Source of the DNA: Thermoproteota archaeon
Lineage (GTDB): Archaea; Korarchaeota; Korarchaeia; Korarchaeales; Korarchaeaceae
DNA length: 64,000 nt
Assembly (NCBI GenBank): GCA_027492205.1
Contig: JAOZFN010000005.1
Location: 1 to 64,000, forward strand
Direction of reading: 5' to 3'
Position 1 is the first letter of the stretch; every line of letters begins with the position of its first letter. The notes beneath the pieces were generated by a model, which was given only the letters and a program-made list of their open reading frames with translations, did no database searches and was not told the DNA's origin. Below, piece after piece: positions 28,449-38,731 of the stretch. The translations under genes and the position numbers were made by a program.

Positions 28449-30225
28449 GGAGCGCCCCCCGAGGTATCGTCAGCCGCTGGTGGCCGTCCTTGGCCACGTT
28501 GACTCGGGAAAGACGACTCTACTGGACTACATAAGGAAGACCCGCGTGGCCGCAAAGGAGCCGGGCTCGATAACCCAGCATGTCGGAGCGTCCGAGGTCC
28601 CTGCGGATGTCATCGAGAGGGTCTGTGAACCGGTGTTCAAGTCCCTCGGAGTCCGCTTCGAGCTGAAGACAAAGGGCCTGCTCTTCATAGACCTACCAGG
28701 TCACGAGGTGTTCTCCAACCTCAGGAAGAGGGGTGGTTCGGCCGCCGACGTCGCGATACTGGTCATAGACATCATGGGGGGAGTTCAGCCCCAGACGGTG
28801 GAGTCGATAAACATCCTGAGGGAGAGGAAGACCCCGTTCGTCATAGCCCTGAACAAGATTGACCTCATAGCGGGATGGAAGAGCAAGCCCGGCGCGCCCT
28901 TCATAGAGTCAGTCAAGGAGCAGCCCCCGAGGGCCATAGCAGAGTTTGAGCGGAGATTCTACACGATCTTGGGACAGCTGGCGGAGCACGGAATCAATGC
29001 GGAGCGATACGACAGGATCACCGACTTCACGCGAACGTTCGCCGTAGTCCCGACGAGCGCCGCTACGGGGGAAGGGGTCCCGGACCTGCTGGCCATACTC
29101 TTGGGTCTCGTCCAGAGGTACATGCTCGACAGGCTTGAGATCACCTCTGAAGAGGGTAGGGGCGTCGTCCTAGAGGTCAAAACCATGCACGGGCTCGGAA
29201 CGGTCATCACAGCGATCATCTACGACGGGGAACTTAGAGAGGGGGATACCATCGTGCTGGCTGGCCTCAGGGGGGCTATCGTGACGAAGGTGCGCGCCCT
29301 CTTCCGCCCGCGGCCCCTCGATGAGATGAGGGCACCCGGGGCAAAGTTCCAGAGGGTGCCGTCCGCAAGCGCGGCGGCTGGCGTGATGGTCTCCGCCGTC
29401 GACCTCGAGGGCGCCATCGCCGGCTCGCCGCTATTCGTGGTCAGGAACCCCGAGAAGCTCCAGAGGGCCGTTAGGGCCGTCGAGGAGGAAGTCGGCGCCA
29501 TACTGATCAAGACCGACAAGGTGGGCGTGATAGCCAAGGCGGACACCCTGGGGACGCTAGAGGCCCTGGTCTCCCACCTGAGGTCGAAGGGGATCCCCGT
29601 CAGGAGGGCCGACATCGGCCCTGTGACTAAGACAGACGTTTTCGAGGCTCATGCGATGAAGTCCGACGATCCGAAGTACGCAGTAGTGATCGCTTTCAAC
29701 GTCAAGGTCACGGAGGAGGCAGAGCAGGAAGCCAAGGGCAGGGGCATCAAGATATTCCACGACGTGATCATATACCAGCTCATAGAGAAATTCGAGTCAT
29801 ACTTGGAGGAGCTAAAGAGGAGGGAGATAGAGGAACTCCTCTCGAGCGTGGTATATCCGGCCGAGATCTTGGTTCTCCCTGATTACATCTTCCGAAGGAG
29901 CGACCCAGCCATAGTGGGTGTTGAGGTCCTCAGGGGGAAGATCAGGCCGGGCTATCCCCTCATAAACGAGTCGGGGAGGAGGGTCGGAGTCATCCAAGAC
30001 ATCCAGGACAGGGGCGTTAGGCTTCCGGAGGCCAAGGCCGGGGACAAGGTGGCCGTCTCGATAAGGGGTGGGGTAGTCGGCAGGAACGTGAAACCAGGCA
30101 GGACGCTCTACACGGAGGTGTTCGATGTTTACGACCCCAAGAAGAGATCAATGTTCTTCGCGATGCTCTCCGAGGAGGAGAAGGAACTCTACCGACGGAT
30201 ACTTGCCCTAAGGATGAGGCGGTGA
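28441..30225 (+). CDS. infB: Translation initiation factor aIF5B (IF-2-like)
   Basis: RQPLVAVLGHVDSGKTTLLDYIRKTRVAAKEPGSITQHVGA. Confidence 0.96.
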   Translation: MSEERPPRYRQPLVAVLGHVDSGKTTLLDYIRKTRVAAKEPGSITQHVGASEVPADVIERVCEPVFKSLGVRFELKTKGLLFIDLPGHEVFSNLRKRGGSAADVAILVIDIMGGVQPQTVESINILRERKTPFVIALNKIDLIAGWKSKPGAPFIESVKEQPPRAIAEFERRFYTILGQLAEHGINAERYDRITDFTRTFAVVPTSAATGEGVPDLLAILLGLVQRYMLDRLEITSEEGRGVVLEVKTMHGLGTVITAIIYDGELREGDTIVLAGLRGAIVTKVRALFRPRPLDEMRAPGAKFQRVPSASAAAGVMVSAVDLEGAIAGSPLFVVRNPEKLQRAVRAVEEEVGAILIKTDKVGVIAKADTLGTLEALVSHLRSKGIPVRRADIGPVTKTDVFEAHAMKSDDPKYAVVIAFNVKVTEEAEQEAKGRGIKIFHDVIIYQLIEKFESYLEELKRREIEELLSSVVYPAEILVLPDYIFRRSDPAIVGVEVLRGKIRPGYPLINESGRRVGVIQDIQDRGVRLPEAKAGDKVAVSIRGGVVGRNVKPGRTLYTEVFDVYDPKKRSMFFAMLSEEEKELYRRILALRMRR

Positions 30226-30279
30226 GGGTCAGCTTTATTTTGCTGGAACTAGTTCTCGCGTGACGAGGAGGTGTAGCGT

Positions 30280-30702
30280 TTGTACGCGAGAAAGAGAAAG
30301 GAAGAGAACGTAATAGTGTTCGACATAGCCGATCCTGAGACTGGGAGGACCTACCACTTTCAGGTTCCCGAGGAGAGGCTGGTACCACTGATAGGTAAGA
30401 GGATAGGCGAGGTGGTCCACGGAGACGCTATAGGCTTCCCTGGTTACTCGTTCAAGATCACCGGGGGTACCGACCGAGACGGCTTCCCCATGCACCCAGG
30501 GCTCCAGGGGCCCGGCAAGAGGCGGGCGCTTCTCTCAGGTCCTCCTGGATTCCACTCAAGTAGAGAGGGGGAGAGGAGAGCCAAGACGGTTAGGGGTAAT
30601 GTGATCTCCGAGTACACCAAGCAGATCAACCTGAAAGTCATCGAGAAGGGTTCCACCCCTTTGGGGGACTACTTACCCAAGGAAGAGGCCTCCGCGGAGT
30701 GA
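30280..30702 (+). CDS. rps6e: 30S ribosomal protein S6e
   Basis: FDIADPETGRTYHFQV...GFPGYSFKITGGTDRDGFPMHPGLQGPGKRR. Confidence 0.95.
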   Translation: MYARKRKEENVIVFDIADPETGRTYHFQVPEERLVPLIGKRIGEVVHGDAIGFPGYSFKITGGTDRDGFPMHPGLQGPGKRRALLSGPPGFHSSREGERRAKTVRGNVISEYTKQINLKVIEKGSTPLGDYLPKEEASAE

Positions 30703-30722
30703 GGAATTAGAGGGGGGTTCAT

Positions 30723-31997
30723 TTGGCCGAGAGGGGGCCCGACGGGGAGCCGCTTCAGCCCGAGATGAATGTGGGGACCGCTGGTCATGTCGACCACGGG
30801 AAGTCCACGTTGGTTCAGGCACTCACGGGGATCTGGCCGGAGAGACACAGCGAGGAGCTCAAGAGGGGGATAACGATAAAGCTAGGCTACGCCAACGCGG
30901 ATCTCAGGAAATGTCCCAGCTGCGAAGACGACGACCCGTCTTGCTACACGACCTCTAGGGAGTGCCCCCTCCATCCCGGGGAGAAGACCGTCCTCATGAG
31001 GAAGATCTCTCTGGTGGACTGCCCCGGGCACGACACGCTGATGGCCACCATGCTCGCGGGCTCGACGCTGATGGACGCTGCGCTGCTGGTGATAGCGGCC
31101 AACGAGGACGTCCCACAGCCCCAGACGAGGGAGCACCTGGCCGCCCTCAAGATAATGGGAGTCAGGCAGATAATCGCGGTTCAGACCAAGATAGAGCTCG
31201 TGGACGACGAGAAGGCGGTAGAGAACTACGAGAAGATAGTCGAGTTCCTGAGGGGGAACTTGGACGAGGTGCCTCCTGTGATCCCGGTCTCCGCCATCAA
31301 CGGCGTGAACATAGACTTCCTTATTCGAGAGATGGTGAGGAGATTCGCCCCGCCCGAGAGGGACCTGACCAAGCCTCCTAGGATGTACGTCGCGAGGTCC
31401 TTCGATGTCAACAAACCCGGAACTCGCCCAGACAAGCTCGTGGGTGGAGTCCTCGGCGGGACCATCGTACAAGGCAAGTTCTCCGTGGGAGACGAAATAG
31501 AGCTGAGGCCCGGCATCTACGCAGGCGGGAAGTTCACCCCCATAACCACTGAGATTGTGAGTCTCAGAAGCGAGAATACCGAGCTCCACTACGCGATAGC
31601 TGGCGGTCTGATAGGCGTAGGGACCAAGCTGGACCCCGCCCTGACGAAGGCTGACAACATGGTTGGGAACGTAGTCGGCCTGCCGGGCGAGCTACCTCCC
31701 ACTTGGCAGGAGCTCGACATCAAGGCCAAGTTCCTCGAGAGGATAGTTGGGCTCCGCGAGGAGATTGAAGTGCGCAAACCCAAGCTTAAGGAGCTGATAA
31801 CCCTGAACGTGGGAACCGCCACGGTTCCAGCGATAGTAAAGGCGATAGACCCCGAAGACAACCTTAGAGCCCTTCTGAGAATACCGGTGTGCGCTGAGCA
31901 GGGCCAGAGGGTTGCCATCTCCATGAGGATAGGGGGGAGGTGGAGGCTAGTCGGCTATGGGTTTATTGAAGGCGGGTTCGAATATAGGCCCGCCTGA
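30723..31997 (+). CDS. Translation initiation factor aIF2 gamma
   Basis: EMNVGTAGHVDHGKSTLVQALTGIWPERHSEELKRGITIKLGYA. Confidence 0.97.
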   Translation: MAERGPDGEPLQPEMNVGTAGHVDHGKSTLVQALTGIWPERHSEELKRGITIKLGYANADLRKCPSCEDDDPSCYTTSRECPLHPGEKTVLMRKISLVDCPGHDTLMATMLAGSTLMDAALLVIAANEDVPQPQTREHLAALKIMGVRQIIAVQTKIELVDDEKAVENYEKIVEFLRGNLDEVPPVIPVSAINGVNIDFLIREMVRRFAPPERDLTKPPRMYVARSFDVNKPGTRPDKLVGGVLGGTIVQGKFSVGDEIELRPGIYAGGKFTPITTEIVSLRSENTELHYAIAGGLIGVGTKLDPALTKADNMVGNVVGLPGELPPTWQELDIKAKFLERIVGLREEIEVRKPKLKELITLNVGTATVPAIVKAIDPEDNLRALLRIPVCAEQGQRVAISMRIGGRWRLVGYGFIEGGFEYRPA

Positions 31998-32065
31998 GCC
32001 TCACCAACCCACGATCCAACGTGGACAGGTAAGAGATATATTCGGGGAGCATCTCTCAGGATCGA

Positions 32066-32158
32066 GCGGCCGTGGTCTAGCCTGGACCAGGATGGGGGCC
32101 CTCCAAGCCTCCGCGAGGCAAGCCCCAGACCCGGGTTCAAATCCCGGCGGCCGCACCA
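32066..32158 (+). tRNA. tRNA-Gly (TCC) with probable 15-nt intron at 37/38 (32106-32120), CCA encoded
   Basis: GCGGCCG/CGGCCGC acceptor; GGGGC...GCCCC anticodon stem; the 22-nt loop contains the hairpin GCCTC-CGC-GAGGC. Confidence 0.8.
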
Positions 32159-32225
32159 CGCCCTCTTCAGCTGGGGGAGATACACCTGAAACCATTAATC
32201 CGATAACTCTGCGGGAATTCCCGCC

Positions 32226-32558
32226 ATGTCAGATTTCACCGAGGAGGTCATGAGAGCCAGGGAGCGGCTTAGGGCCGCCGCGAAGGAGGTTGCCCGGGCC
32301 AACGGGATAACTCAGGAGAAGGCGCTTGAACTCGTCGCTGACCTCGCTCTAGCGTTTGTGGATGGCGTGACAAAGTCCTCCAGATTCGCCGGCTTGAGCG
32401 AGGAGTGGATGAGGATCGCGGCCTCTGCCAAGAGACCACCAAACTGCAGAGCCCCTTGCGCATTCTCTGAGAGTCTAGAGCACGTTCTCAGAGTTCGCTA
32501 CAAGTTCATGGACATGCACTACCTCTTGGCCGTGAGGGGAAGATCAGGGGGGACGTGA
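32226..32558 (+). CDS. Hypothetical protein
   Basis: 110-aa helical ORF between two tRNAs. Confidence 0.5.
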   Translation: MSDFTEEVMRARERLRAAAKEVARANGITQEKALELVADLALAFVDGVTKSSRFAGLSEEWMRIAASAKRPPNCRAPCAFSESLEHVLRVRYKFMDMHYLLAVRGRSGGT

Positions 32559-32607
32559 GGACGCCCTGCGAAGCTTTAAATATCCTGATGGCCGATCCAA
32601 AACCGGC

Positions 32608-32681
32608 GCCCCGGTAGCTCAGCCCGGCGGAGCACCGCCTTGGTAAGGCGGGGGTCGCGGGTTCGAATCCCGCCCGGGGCT
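32608..32681 (+). tRNA. tRNA-Thr (GGT)
   Basis: GCCCCGG/CCGGGGC; CCGCC-TTGGTAA-GGCGG; CGGGTTCGAATCCCG; TATA-like ctttaaata upstream. Confidence 0.95.
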
Positions 32682-32758
32682 TCATGCTCCCAATTTTCGG
32701 GCCTCCTATCAGCGTTTTAATACTCCTCGGGCTGGTCCTCTGGAGGCGATAAAAGACG

Positions 32759-33367
32759 GTGTTAGCCACGGCACTTGGACTAAAGTTCAAGAACGGCGTT
32801 GTGCTTGCGGCCGATAGGAGGGTCTCCTACGGGACTTTCGTGCTGAGTAGGGCAGCCCGAAAGGTCTTCCCAGTGAACGATCGCGTAGGTGTGGCGTTTT
32901 CCGGGATCCCAGCAGACATGCAGGAACTCTACGATTCGCTCGTCTATAACGTGAGGATCTACGAGATGGACGAGGGGAGGAAGGCGACCCCCTCCAACGT
33001 GGCCCGCCTGCTCTCAATCTTGCTCTACAGCGGGAGATTCACGCGATTCTTCTTGGCCGAGGTGGTGGTTGGAGGCCTATCTCCCGAGGGACCAAAGATA
33101 ATCGCGGTGGACGCGGCCGGAGGAATGCTCGAAGATGACTTCGCGGCAGAGGGAACAGGGGCCCAACTCGCAACCGGGATCCTTGAGAGGGAGTTCAGGA
33201 AAGACATGTCAGAGTCTGAAGCCGTCGAGCTGGCCAAGAGAGCCATGATTGCGGCCATTGAGAGGGACGCCATGTCTGGCGACGGAATAGACATCCTCGT
33301 AGTGACTGAGGAGGGAATTAAGGAGGAGTTCGTCCCACTAAGGGCGTCTTGGAAACCTCAGCCGTAA
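32759..33367 (+). CDS. psmB: Proteasome subunit beta (possibly non-catalytic paralog)
   Basis: GLKFKNGVVLAADRRVSYGTFVLSRAARKVF...RDAMSGDGIDILVV; in-frame TAA shortly upstream fixes the start near GTG 32759. Confidence 0.92.
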   Translation: MLATALGLKFKNGVVLAADRRVSYGTFVLSRAARKVFPVNDRVGVAFSGIPADMQELYDSLVYNVRIYEMDEGRKATPSNVARLLSILLYSGRFTRFFLAEVVVGGLSPEGPKIIAVDAAGGMLEDDFAAEGTGAQLATGILEREFRKDMSESEAVELAKRAMIAAIERDAMSGDGIDILVVTEEGIKEEFVPLRASWKPQP

Positions 33368-33408
33368 TTCCAACTTATTTATCCAATCTTGCCGCAAGGT
33401 GTGGGGGA

Positions 33409-34574
33409 TGAGTCCCAGCCCGAGGGTAGATCCCGAATCTCTCAAGAGGACTCTGCTGGACCTCGTGTCCATAAAGAGCTACAGCGGGGACGAGGGTCAG
33501 ATAGCCGACTACCTAATCGACAGACTCTCGTCGGTGGCCGATCGAGTCGAGAACCAGCCCGTCTCCGACTGCGGTGGAAACGTGATTGCCCACTTCGGAG
33601 ACACCTCCAAGGACAAGATAATCCTCCTCTCTCACATGGATACAACGGAGGTCTTCGCGGGCTGGACCAGGAGTCCCTGGGGAGAGGTTGAGGACAATAG
33701 GGTTTACGGGCTGGGATCCCTTGACGCCAAGTCCTCCCTGGCCGCTATGATAGAGGCCACCCTCGTGGCGGTGAACGCGCTCGGGGGCACATCCACCCTT
33801 GAGAGGGGTGTGATGCTGGTAGCCGTGTGCGATGAGGAGGGATACAGCCGGGGCACTTATGAGTTTGTAAAGAGCGGAAAGGCCAACGGCTCAGTAGGCG
33901 CTGTGGTGGGTTCTCCGACCTCGTTGAGGATTGGACGTGGGGCCTACGGCCGACTGGTCTTCGACGTTGAGGTTAGGGGGAGGGCCTCGACCGATGTTGA
34001 GCAGGAGGGCGTCAACGCGATTGTTGAGGCGGCGAGGCTAGTCCTGTGGGCCGTCGACTATCCCAAACAGAAGTCTTCGGGTGGAGGATCCGTCGCGCCG
34101 CTCAGCATCAAGTCGAAGGAGACGATCATTGTCCACCCCGACCTCTGCATGTTGAGGCTGGACAGACACTACCCACCTGGCGAAGAGGAGGCGTCGGCCA
34201 AGAGGAAATTCCTCTCTTACCTGAAGCGTGTTAAGGGGCTCCGGGCAGAGGTGAAGGTGTCTCCAATCAAGAGGCCCACCCCCTTCCTGACCCCCTTCGA
34301 GCTCCCCAGCGATCATCCCTTCCTGGCGGCCTTCTCAGAGGCCTACAAGGAGGCCCTACCCGGCAGGGGCGTGGAGACCGTGATCGTACCAACTGTCAGC
34401 GACGCCAGCTACCTCCACAACCTGGCGCAGATCCCCGCGGTAATTTTCGGGCCGTCCGGGGGGAATAGGCACTCTCCCGATGAGTACGTCGACCTGGACT
34501 CGGCCGTCGACATGGCAAACGTGCTAGCCCACCTGATAATCTCACTCCAACGGGGAGAGATCCCTCAGGGCTGA
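33409..34574 (+). CDS. M20-family metallopeptidase/deacylase
   Basis: ILLSHMDTTE...YGLGSLDAKSSLAAMIEA...DEEGYSRGT...HSPDEYVDLD. Confidence 0.85.
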
Positions 34575-34604
34575 TGGTGGGGCGAAGCCCGAGCGGTGAG
34601 ACAG

Positions 34605-35759
34605 ATGAGTTTTCTGGGCATCCTCCTGTCCTACGCGATAGCGACGTCGGCGACCTCCATTTTGGCCAGGAAGTTGGGCATAGAGTGGCTTGAAGGCGGG
34701 CCCCTCTACCTCCAGATCAACTCCTCAGGTAGAATGAAGGAGATCCTGCTGAAACCAGCAAAGGTCCTCAGGAGGGCCTTCACAGTAGTTGGGGATCTCT
34801 CCACAGCTCTGGCCATTCCCCTCGGCTTGGTCACCGCTGCCTGGCTCGCAAGGATCACATGGAACTTGATCTCCTCTGGCTGGCAGGCTCCTCCTTCGGT
34901 ACTCCCTCCCATACCGGGTTTCACGCTCTCTCTCAGCTGGGGTGTTGTACTGGCTCTCTTTCTCACGCTGCTGGCCCACGAGCTGGGGCACGCCTACGCA
35001 GCGGTGGGAGAAGGACTCCAGATCAGGAAGATTGGCTTCTTCATCCTTCTCCTGATACCAGGCGCTTTCGTTGAGCTTGACGAGAGAGAACTTCTCTCAC
35101 TCTCACCGCGAAGATCCGCGAGGGTCCTGTCGAGTGGCATAGGGGCGAACGTGATCCTCGCCATTCTACTTCTGGCGGTGGGCCTAGGCACGCTTCAGGG
35201 CTTTCCAAGAACACCCTCTGGAATCTACGTGGAGCGAGTGGTCCCAGACAGTCCCTCTTGGGGGGTAATTCAGCCCGGTACCGTAATCTACGCCATGAAC
35301 TCCACACCCACCCCGACGATAGACGCGCTCTCCTCTTTCCTCAGGGGGGCAAAGCCGGGAGACCTGGTGATCTTAGACACCAGCGAAGGACCGCTGTCCC
35401 TGAGGCTTGGGTCTAGGCCGGATAACCAGTCGGCGCCATGGATGGGCGTGTTACTTTCTCCACTGGGGTACTACGCACCGAGAATCTCCATCCTCCCTAC
35501 ATCCTGGGCCTTCGAGCTCTCTAAGGACATCCTGCTGGCGATCCTGTTCAACCTGAGCGCCGCGGCAATCAACGCCATGCCCGCCCTCCCACTGGATGTG
35601 GGCAAGGTCCTGGCGATTCGCCTGGGGGTCGAGCTCACCGGCGAACGGAACCTCACTGACACCTTAGAGGGGAGGGTCGTGCTCGCGGTGTCTGCACTAA
35701 TATGGATCCTCTTGGCGGTAAATCTGGGCTACTCGGTGATTAGGTTTGTCGTCTCGTGA
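34605..35759 (+). CDS. Site-2-protease-like M50 membrane metalloprotease with PDZ
   Basis: LLAHELGHAYAAVGEG; PDSPSWGVIQPGTVIYAMN PDZ; NAMPALPLDVGKVL; multiple TM. Confidence 0.87.
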   Translation: MSFLGILLSYAIATSATSILARKLGIEWLEGGPLYLQINSSGRMKEILLKPAKVLRRAFTVVGDLSTALAIPLGLVTAAWLARITWNLISSGWQAPPSVLPPIPGFTLSLSWGVVLALFLTLLAHELGHAYAAVGEGLQIRKIGFFILLLIPGAFVELDERELLSLSPRRSARVLSSGIGANVILAILLLAVGLGTLQGFPRTPSGIYVERVVPDSPSWGVIQPGTVIYAMNSTPTPTIDALSSFLRGAKPGDLVILDTSEGPLSLRLGSRPDNQSAPWMGVLLSPLGYYAPRISILPTSWAFELSKDILLAILFNLSAAAINAMPALPLDVGKVLAIRLGVELTGERNLTDTLEGRVVLAVSALIWILLAVNLGYSVIRFVVS

Positions 35760-36810
35760 AGAGCGGGTGGGGAATCCATTCTTCGGGGTGGCCCCGCCGC
35801 CTAAACCAGCCAGCCTCATTGATCGAGCGTTTAAGGCCGCCTTCTCCCCGAAGTCCCTCGGCAAGATACCCGACCCCGTTATGAGAGCCAGGGCCAGGGA
35901 GCGGGCCCGGATAGTGGCTTTCAGGGACGTAGTCTGGAACACGCTCCGTTCATCCGTGAGGTCATTCCCCCCTCTGAACTCGGTCCACCCCTTCTATAGG
36001 GAGCTGGCAGACGTGGTTTTCGGCGTCGACCGGCTCCGCCACTGCCTTGGGGCCCTAGAGTGGGCAGCCAAGGTGACGAGAAGGGTCGCCGCGGCCGAGG
36101 TGCGCAATCTCTACCGGGCAGAGGATTTCCCACGGCTCGAGTCTGTGAGGAAGAGGGCCATGGCGAGGATGGTCTCGATCGTCAGAAGGGTGTCCGAGGA
36201 GATAGAGTGCGTCAGGGAGGCCGCCGCTAGGCTCAGGAAACTTCCCTCCATAGATCCTCAGACGCCCACAGTGGTCATCGCCGGCCCCCCCAACACCGGA
36301 AAAAGCACGTTGGTGAGGAGAATCTCCACGGGCAGCCCTGAGGTGGCGGAGTACCCCTTCACAACGAAGGGGATCCTGCTCGGCCACGCCTCGCTCAGGG
36401 GGGTGGGCCGCGTCCAGGTGATGGACACACCCGGACTTCTGGACAGGCCGCTCCACGAGAGGAATGAGATTGAGCTCCAGGCTATTGTGGCCCTTAAATG
36501 GCTGGCCGACGTGATCCTCTTCGTGTCGGATCCCTCAGAGACCTGCGGCTATAGGATCGAACAGCAGATCGGTCTCTTGAGGGAGATAGCCTCTCAGTTC
36601 GGCGAATCGCCGATAATAGTCGTCTTCAACAAGGCCGATCTTGGAGGCCTATTTGAGAGGGGGGCGAGAGAGTTCACCAACGCGTGCCGAGACCCCGGAT
36701 ATCCCTACCTAAGGGTGTCTGCCGAGAGGGGTGAGGGGATCGAGGAGCTTCTCGAGGTGGTCAGGAGGGAACTCCAAGGTGGAAGAAGGAGAACTGGTGA
36801 TTCTCCTTAG
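35746..36810 (+). CDS. NOG1-like GTPase
   Basis: PTVVIAGPPNTGKSTLVRRIS...YPFTTKGILLGH...VMDTPGLLDRPLHERNEIE. Confidence 0.88.
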   Translation: MSSREERVGNPFFGVAPPPKPASLIDRAFKAAFSPKSLGKIPDPVMRARARERARIVAFRDVVWNTLRSSVRSFPPLNSVHPFYRELADVVFGVDRLRHCLGALEWAAKVTRRVAAAEVRNLYRAEDFPRLESVRKRAMARMVSIVRRVSEEIECVREAAARLRKLPSIDPQTPTVVIAGPPNTGKSTLVRRISTGSPEVAEYPFTTKGILLGHASLRGVGRVQVMDTPGLLDRPLHERNEIELQAIVALKWLADVILFVSDPSETCGYRIEQQIGLLREIASQFGESPIIVVFNKADLGGLFERGAREFTNACRDPGYPYLRVSAERGEGIEELLEVVRRELQGGRRRTGDSP

Positions 36811-37819
36811 CGGGGAGCATCCAACTCTCCCTCTGCTCGAACTCCGCGGGGTAGTGGAGGCCGAGCGCGTCGCGGAGGAGCCGCATCTCCTGTCCCCCCA
36901 GGTTGCCCAGTTCTCCGCGCTAGACCCGTTAAAAGCGGCGATGACAGTGTCTAGGAGGGCCTCGTTCGCAAGATCCGTATCCGCCTACCTGGGCTCAGCA
37001 CGGGGATCCCTGAGACTCGTTAACGAACTCCTCGACAGAATCGATTGGTCAGGCCTAAAGGGCCCCTTTGCGGTCCGTGCAATACGCGTTCAGGGCGCCC
37101 TCAGGCAACTCAGTAGGAAAGAGATCTCCGAGCGGGTTGCGGCGTCCATCCTGAGGGCTAACTCTTCCCTCGAGGTGGATCTGGAGGCTCCAAGGACCGT
37201 CATTCTAGCCATTCTGAGCGGGAATCTCATTCACTTGGGAATCCTGTTGGCCGAGGTGGACCGATCAGCGTTCCGCGAGAGGGACGTGTCCAGGAGACCC
37301 TTCAAGCACCCAGCCTCCATGAATCCGAGGCTTGCTAGGGCGATGGTGAACCTGGCAAGGGTCAGAAGGGGAGACGTGGTGTTAGATCCATTCGTTGGCG
37401 CCGGTGGGATCGCTCTTGAGGTGTTATCGGTTGGGGGACGCCTGCTGGGATGCGACGTTGACCGGAGGATGGTGGCAGGGACCGAGCTAAACCTCCGGCA
37501 CTACGGCTACGCTGAGGGCTACCATCTATGGGTCTGCGACGCTACCTCCCTTCGACTTGACCGTCAGGTGGATGCCGTAGTAACCGATCCCCCCTACGGC
37601 CGCTCCACGCCGCTGACAGACCATCCCCTCCGGACGTTCTCGGCCTTAGTGTCTAGGGTGACAGATTTCCTCCGACTGGGCGGCCGGCTCGTCGCCGCTT
37701 ATCCGGCGGAGGCCCACCCCGACGAGGTGATCGCGTCGTACCTAGAGGTCGAGGAGGCGGTGGATTACAGGGAGCACAAAAGCCTAACAAGGAGGATAGT
37801 CGTGGCGAGGTCAAGGTGA
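36779..37819 (+). CDS. tRNA guanine-N2 methyltransferase (Trm-G10/Trm11-like)
   Basis: DVVLDPFVGAGGIALE...AVVTDPPYGRSTPL; GTG start. Confidence 0.85.
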   Translation: MEEGELVILLSGEHPTLPLLELRGVVEAERVAEEPHLLSPQVAQFSALDPLKAAMTVSRRASFARSVSAYLGSARGSLRLVNELLDRIDWSGLKGPFAVRAIRVQGALRQLSRKEISERVAASILRANSSLEVDLEAPRTVILAILSGNLIHLGILLAEVDRSAFRERDVSRRPFKHPASMNPRLARAMVNLARVRRGDVVLDPFVGAGGIALEVLSVGGRLLGCDVDRRMVAGTELNLRHYGYAEGYHLWVCDATSLRLDRQVDAVVTDPPYGRSTPLTDHPLRTFSALVSRVTDFLRLGGRLVAAYPAEAHPDEVIASYLEVEEAVDYREHKSLTRRIVVARSR

Positions 37820-37825
37820 CCGCCC

Positions 37826-38731
37826 TTGAAAGTGACCTTCCTAGGGACCAGCAGCGCCGTGCCCACCAAGGACAGATCCCTGACGTCCATAGCCCTAGTC
37901 ATGGACGGAGAGTACCTCCTCATCGACGCCGGGGAGGGCACCCAGAGGAGGATCATCGAGGCTGGCCTGGGGTTCGGTCGCCTCAATAGGATTTTCATCA
38001 CCCATCTCCACGGGGACCACTTCTTAGGGCTCTTTCCGCTCCTCCAGACGATGGGGATATTGCGTAGGACCAGGCCCTTGGAGGTCTTCTCTCCACCGGG
38101 GCTTGGCGCGCTGATCGACAGCCTCGCAAAGCATGCCTCTTTCAGAGTAGATTTCCCCCTCAAGCTCGTCGAGTTTAGCGGAGAGGCCAAGTTCGAATTC
38201 AAGAAGTACACGGTTAAGGTGTTCCCAGTAGAACACGGAGACACGCCGACGTTCGGGGTAAAGGTCGTGGAGAGGCCCAAACCAGGAAAACTAGACGTTG
38301 AACTGGCCGACAGGCTCGGTGTCCCCCCGATCATGCGAGGGCTGCTGAAGAAGGGTATCCCGGTCAGATTGCCCGATGGGAGAGTGGTCCGTCCCGAAGA
38401 GGTGGTCGGCCCCCCTAGGCCCGGCAAGACGGTGGTCTACTCATCCGACACGAGACCCACGGAGGGGGTGATCCAAGAGGCCACCGAGGCCGATTTGCTG
38501 ATCCATGACGCCACATTCACGTCCGATCTTGCCAACAGGGCCGAGGCGACCGGACACAGCACAGTTGAGGAGGCCTGCGAGGTCGCTCTCAAAGCGAGGG
38601 CGGCCAGGCTGGCCCTCACGCACTTTAGCGCCCGATACAAGGAAGAAGACCTCAAGGAGATAGAGGACCGCGCGAGGGCGATCTTCCCAAACGCGTTCGT
38701 GGCCAGGGACCTCATGACGATTGAGCTGTGA
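37826..38731 (+). CDS. rnz: Ribonuclease Z (tRNA 3' endonuclease)
   Basis: MKVTFLGTSSAVPTKDRSLTSIAL...FITHLHGDHFLGLFPLLQTM. Confidence 0.95.
   Translation: MKVTFLGTSSAVPTKDRSLTSIALVMDGEYLLIDAGEGTQRRIIEAGLGFGRLNRIFITHLHGDHFLGLFPLLQTMGILRRTRPLEVFSPPGLGALIDSLAKHASFRVDFPLKLVEFSGEAKFEFKKYTVKVFPVEHGDTPTFGVKVVERPKPGKLDVELADRLGVPPIMRGLLKKGIPVRLPDGRVVRPEEVVGPPRPGKTVVYSSDTRPTEGVIQEATEADLLIHDATFTSDLANRAEATGHSTVEEACEVALKARAARLALTHFSARYKEEDLKEIEDRARAIFPNAFVARDLMTIEL

Noticed and set aside
30882-31589. 235-aa minus-strand ORF
   Set aside because: Fully antisense to aIF2 gamma; His/Gly/Arg-rich shadow ORF typical of GC-rich sequence.
37765-38427. 220-aa minus-strand ORF
   Set aside because: Antisense to RNase Z; low-complexity Ser/Pro composition.
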